64,000 nucleotides of DNA from Chrysomallon squamiferum. Its lineage: Eukaryota; Mollusca; Gastropoda; Neomphalida; Peltospiridae. Below the pieces are notes generated by a model. It had not been told where the DNA came from, did no database searches, and was given only the letters and a program-made list of their open reading frames with translations. Where the stretch lies: contig CM022679.1 in the NCBI GenBank assembly GCA_012295275.1, forward strand, positions 27,886,664 through 27,950,663, in the 5' to 3' direction. Shown here piece after piece: positions 63,170 through 64,000 of the stretch. The translations under genes were made by a program, and so were the position numbers. Position 1 is the first letter of the stretch, and every line of letters starts with the position of its first letter.

Positions 63170-64000
63170 CTTTGTGACAATTTCTCTAATGATTAGAACA
63201 TTTAAAACAGAAACACAATAGGACATTTTTATAACTCTTAATCAGGATACACCAATTTATTTATATAACACTGGACAGAGAAGAGTAGATTTGGTAAAAC
63301 ATTAAAATATCTCTATGAAACACGTGGATAGATGAATACACAGTTAAAATTAGGGTCATTTGATGTCAAATTACAAGAGTAAAATTTTAATTTCATCATT
63401 TTACATTTTGCTGATATTTGTGTGGTCTTGGCATAGTGATGTCAAATCTCAAATATTAGCTCTATCAACCACCAGGTTGGAGATTTTGGCCGTCAAGTCT
63501 ACAGTCACGAAATGGTATAACTTTCCTATATTTATGAATCAATAAGAACTGTCTTCTGTTACAGTTTCATACTCGTAGTCAACACCAAACATGATTATAA
63601 AACAACACCCAGTGATTTGTTTCTGTAAAAAAAACAGATCCAGCCAATCAGTACCATCGTAAGTTCCGCTGCAGTCCAACTCAATTACTGATTAACCATC
63701 CTGACATGGAATATAAACCAATTTGAAAATGGTCCAAGACATTCTGGATGACCCAGATAATCATATTAACACATTCCCCTGTTCTTCTGCTGACAGTGAT
63801 AATACACAACACATTCACAAAAAATTAAAACATATTGAAAGTATTTGAAAAAAATGTAGTTAAAAATATAGTTTGTCTTAAAAGTTGTATTCTGTATTAA
63901 ATCACTTATACTGTCCATTCTGTTTCGCTAGCTGTCCAGTTTTCAGAGCCTCCAGAAGTTTTTCGCTTGATGCTCATCTTTTAGTTACACAGTCTGAAAT
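63170..64000. other. Right edge of window, no further gene seen
   Basis: Unique sequence apart from the dispersed repeat at 63400-63505. Confidence 0.5.
63400..63505 (+). repeat. Dispersed repeat family, copy 2
   Basis: Same family and orientation as 52365-52530, with one GCTGATATTTGTG unit instead of several. Family identity is unknown. Confidence 0.65.

Overview
The window is gene-poor, AT-rich (roughly one third G+C by eye) animal nuclear DNA. Supporting evidence is spliceosomal GT-AG introns, a class A GPCR, and dense microsatellites and minisatellites; there are no bacterial-style gene clusters. The receptor's nearest recognisable relatives are the allatostatin-A/buccalin and galanin receptors. 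A short repeat motif (AGAGTTGTCTCCCTT, two copies) is one I associate with molluscan genomes. I therefore favour a lophotrochozoan, most likely a mollusc; the sequence alone does not prove this.

Two gene loci are supportable. (1) 40705-41895 (+) is an intact, intronless-CDS allatostatin-A/galanin-type receptor of 373 aa with all seven helices. It sits behind a splice acceptor in its 5' UTR and an in-frame upstream stop. (2) 59467-61250 (+) is a predicted small secreted-peptide precursor assembled from very short exons (35, 51 and 26 nt), nearly all with a perfect GTAAGT donor. It encodes a signal peptide, a CxxC segment and a basic cleavage-like site, with at least three possible terminal exons. 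The DNA behind it (61.1-63.2 kb) contains duplicated copies of its 3' exons and of a neighbouring segment.

Most of the rest is tandem repeat. 0-27 kb: minisatellites at 1.7-2.7 (130 bp), 5.4 (42 bp), 8.6 (21 bp), 9.4 (37 bp), 10.1 (about 33 bp), 11.0 (11 bp), 14.0 (39 bp), 15.7-16.2 (33 bp), 17.2-18.6 (29/34 bp), 18.6-18.9 (33 bp) and 21.7-22.0 kb (32/35 bp), with long CT/GA, CA, GATA and AAT tracts. 27-40 kb: mostly unremarkable intergenic DNA, with a 19-bp array at 36.0-36.4. 40-42 kb: the receptor. 42-57 kb: a 36-bp array with a 108-bp higher-order period (46.0-46.5) ending in a probable hAT-like MITE, a 48-bp array (49.1-50.5) and a 43-bp array (50.8-51.2). 56-64 kb: a tRNA-derived SINE candidate, a 52-bp array, a 300-bp duplicated segment about 1.95 kb apart, and the secreted-peptide locus. 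Most long open frames in the window are translations of these repeats, not genes.

Regulatory-looking sequence outside genes includes an unusual abundance of the CRE palindrome TGACGTCA (13 copies), one of them 32 bp ahead of a TATAAAAG box at 21.5 kb, and a four-block heat-shock-element-like site at 14.58 kb. The two genes are about 17.6 kb apart, and nothing in the sequence links their functions.
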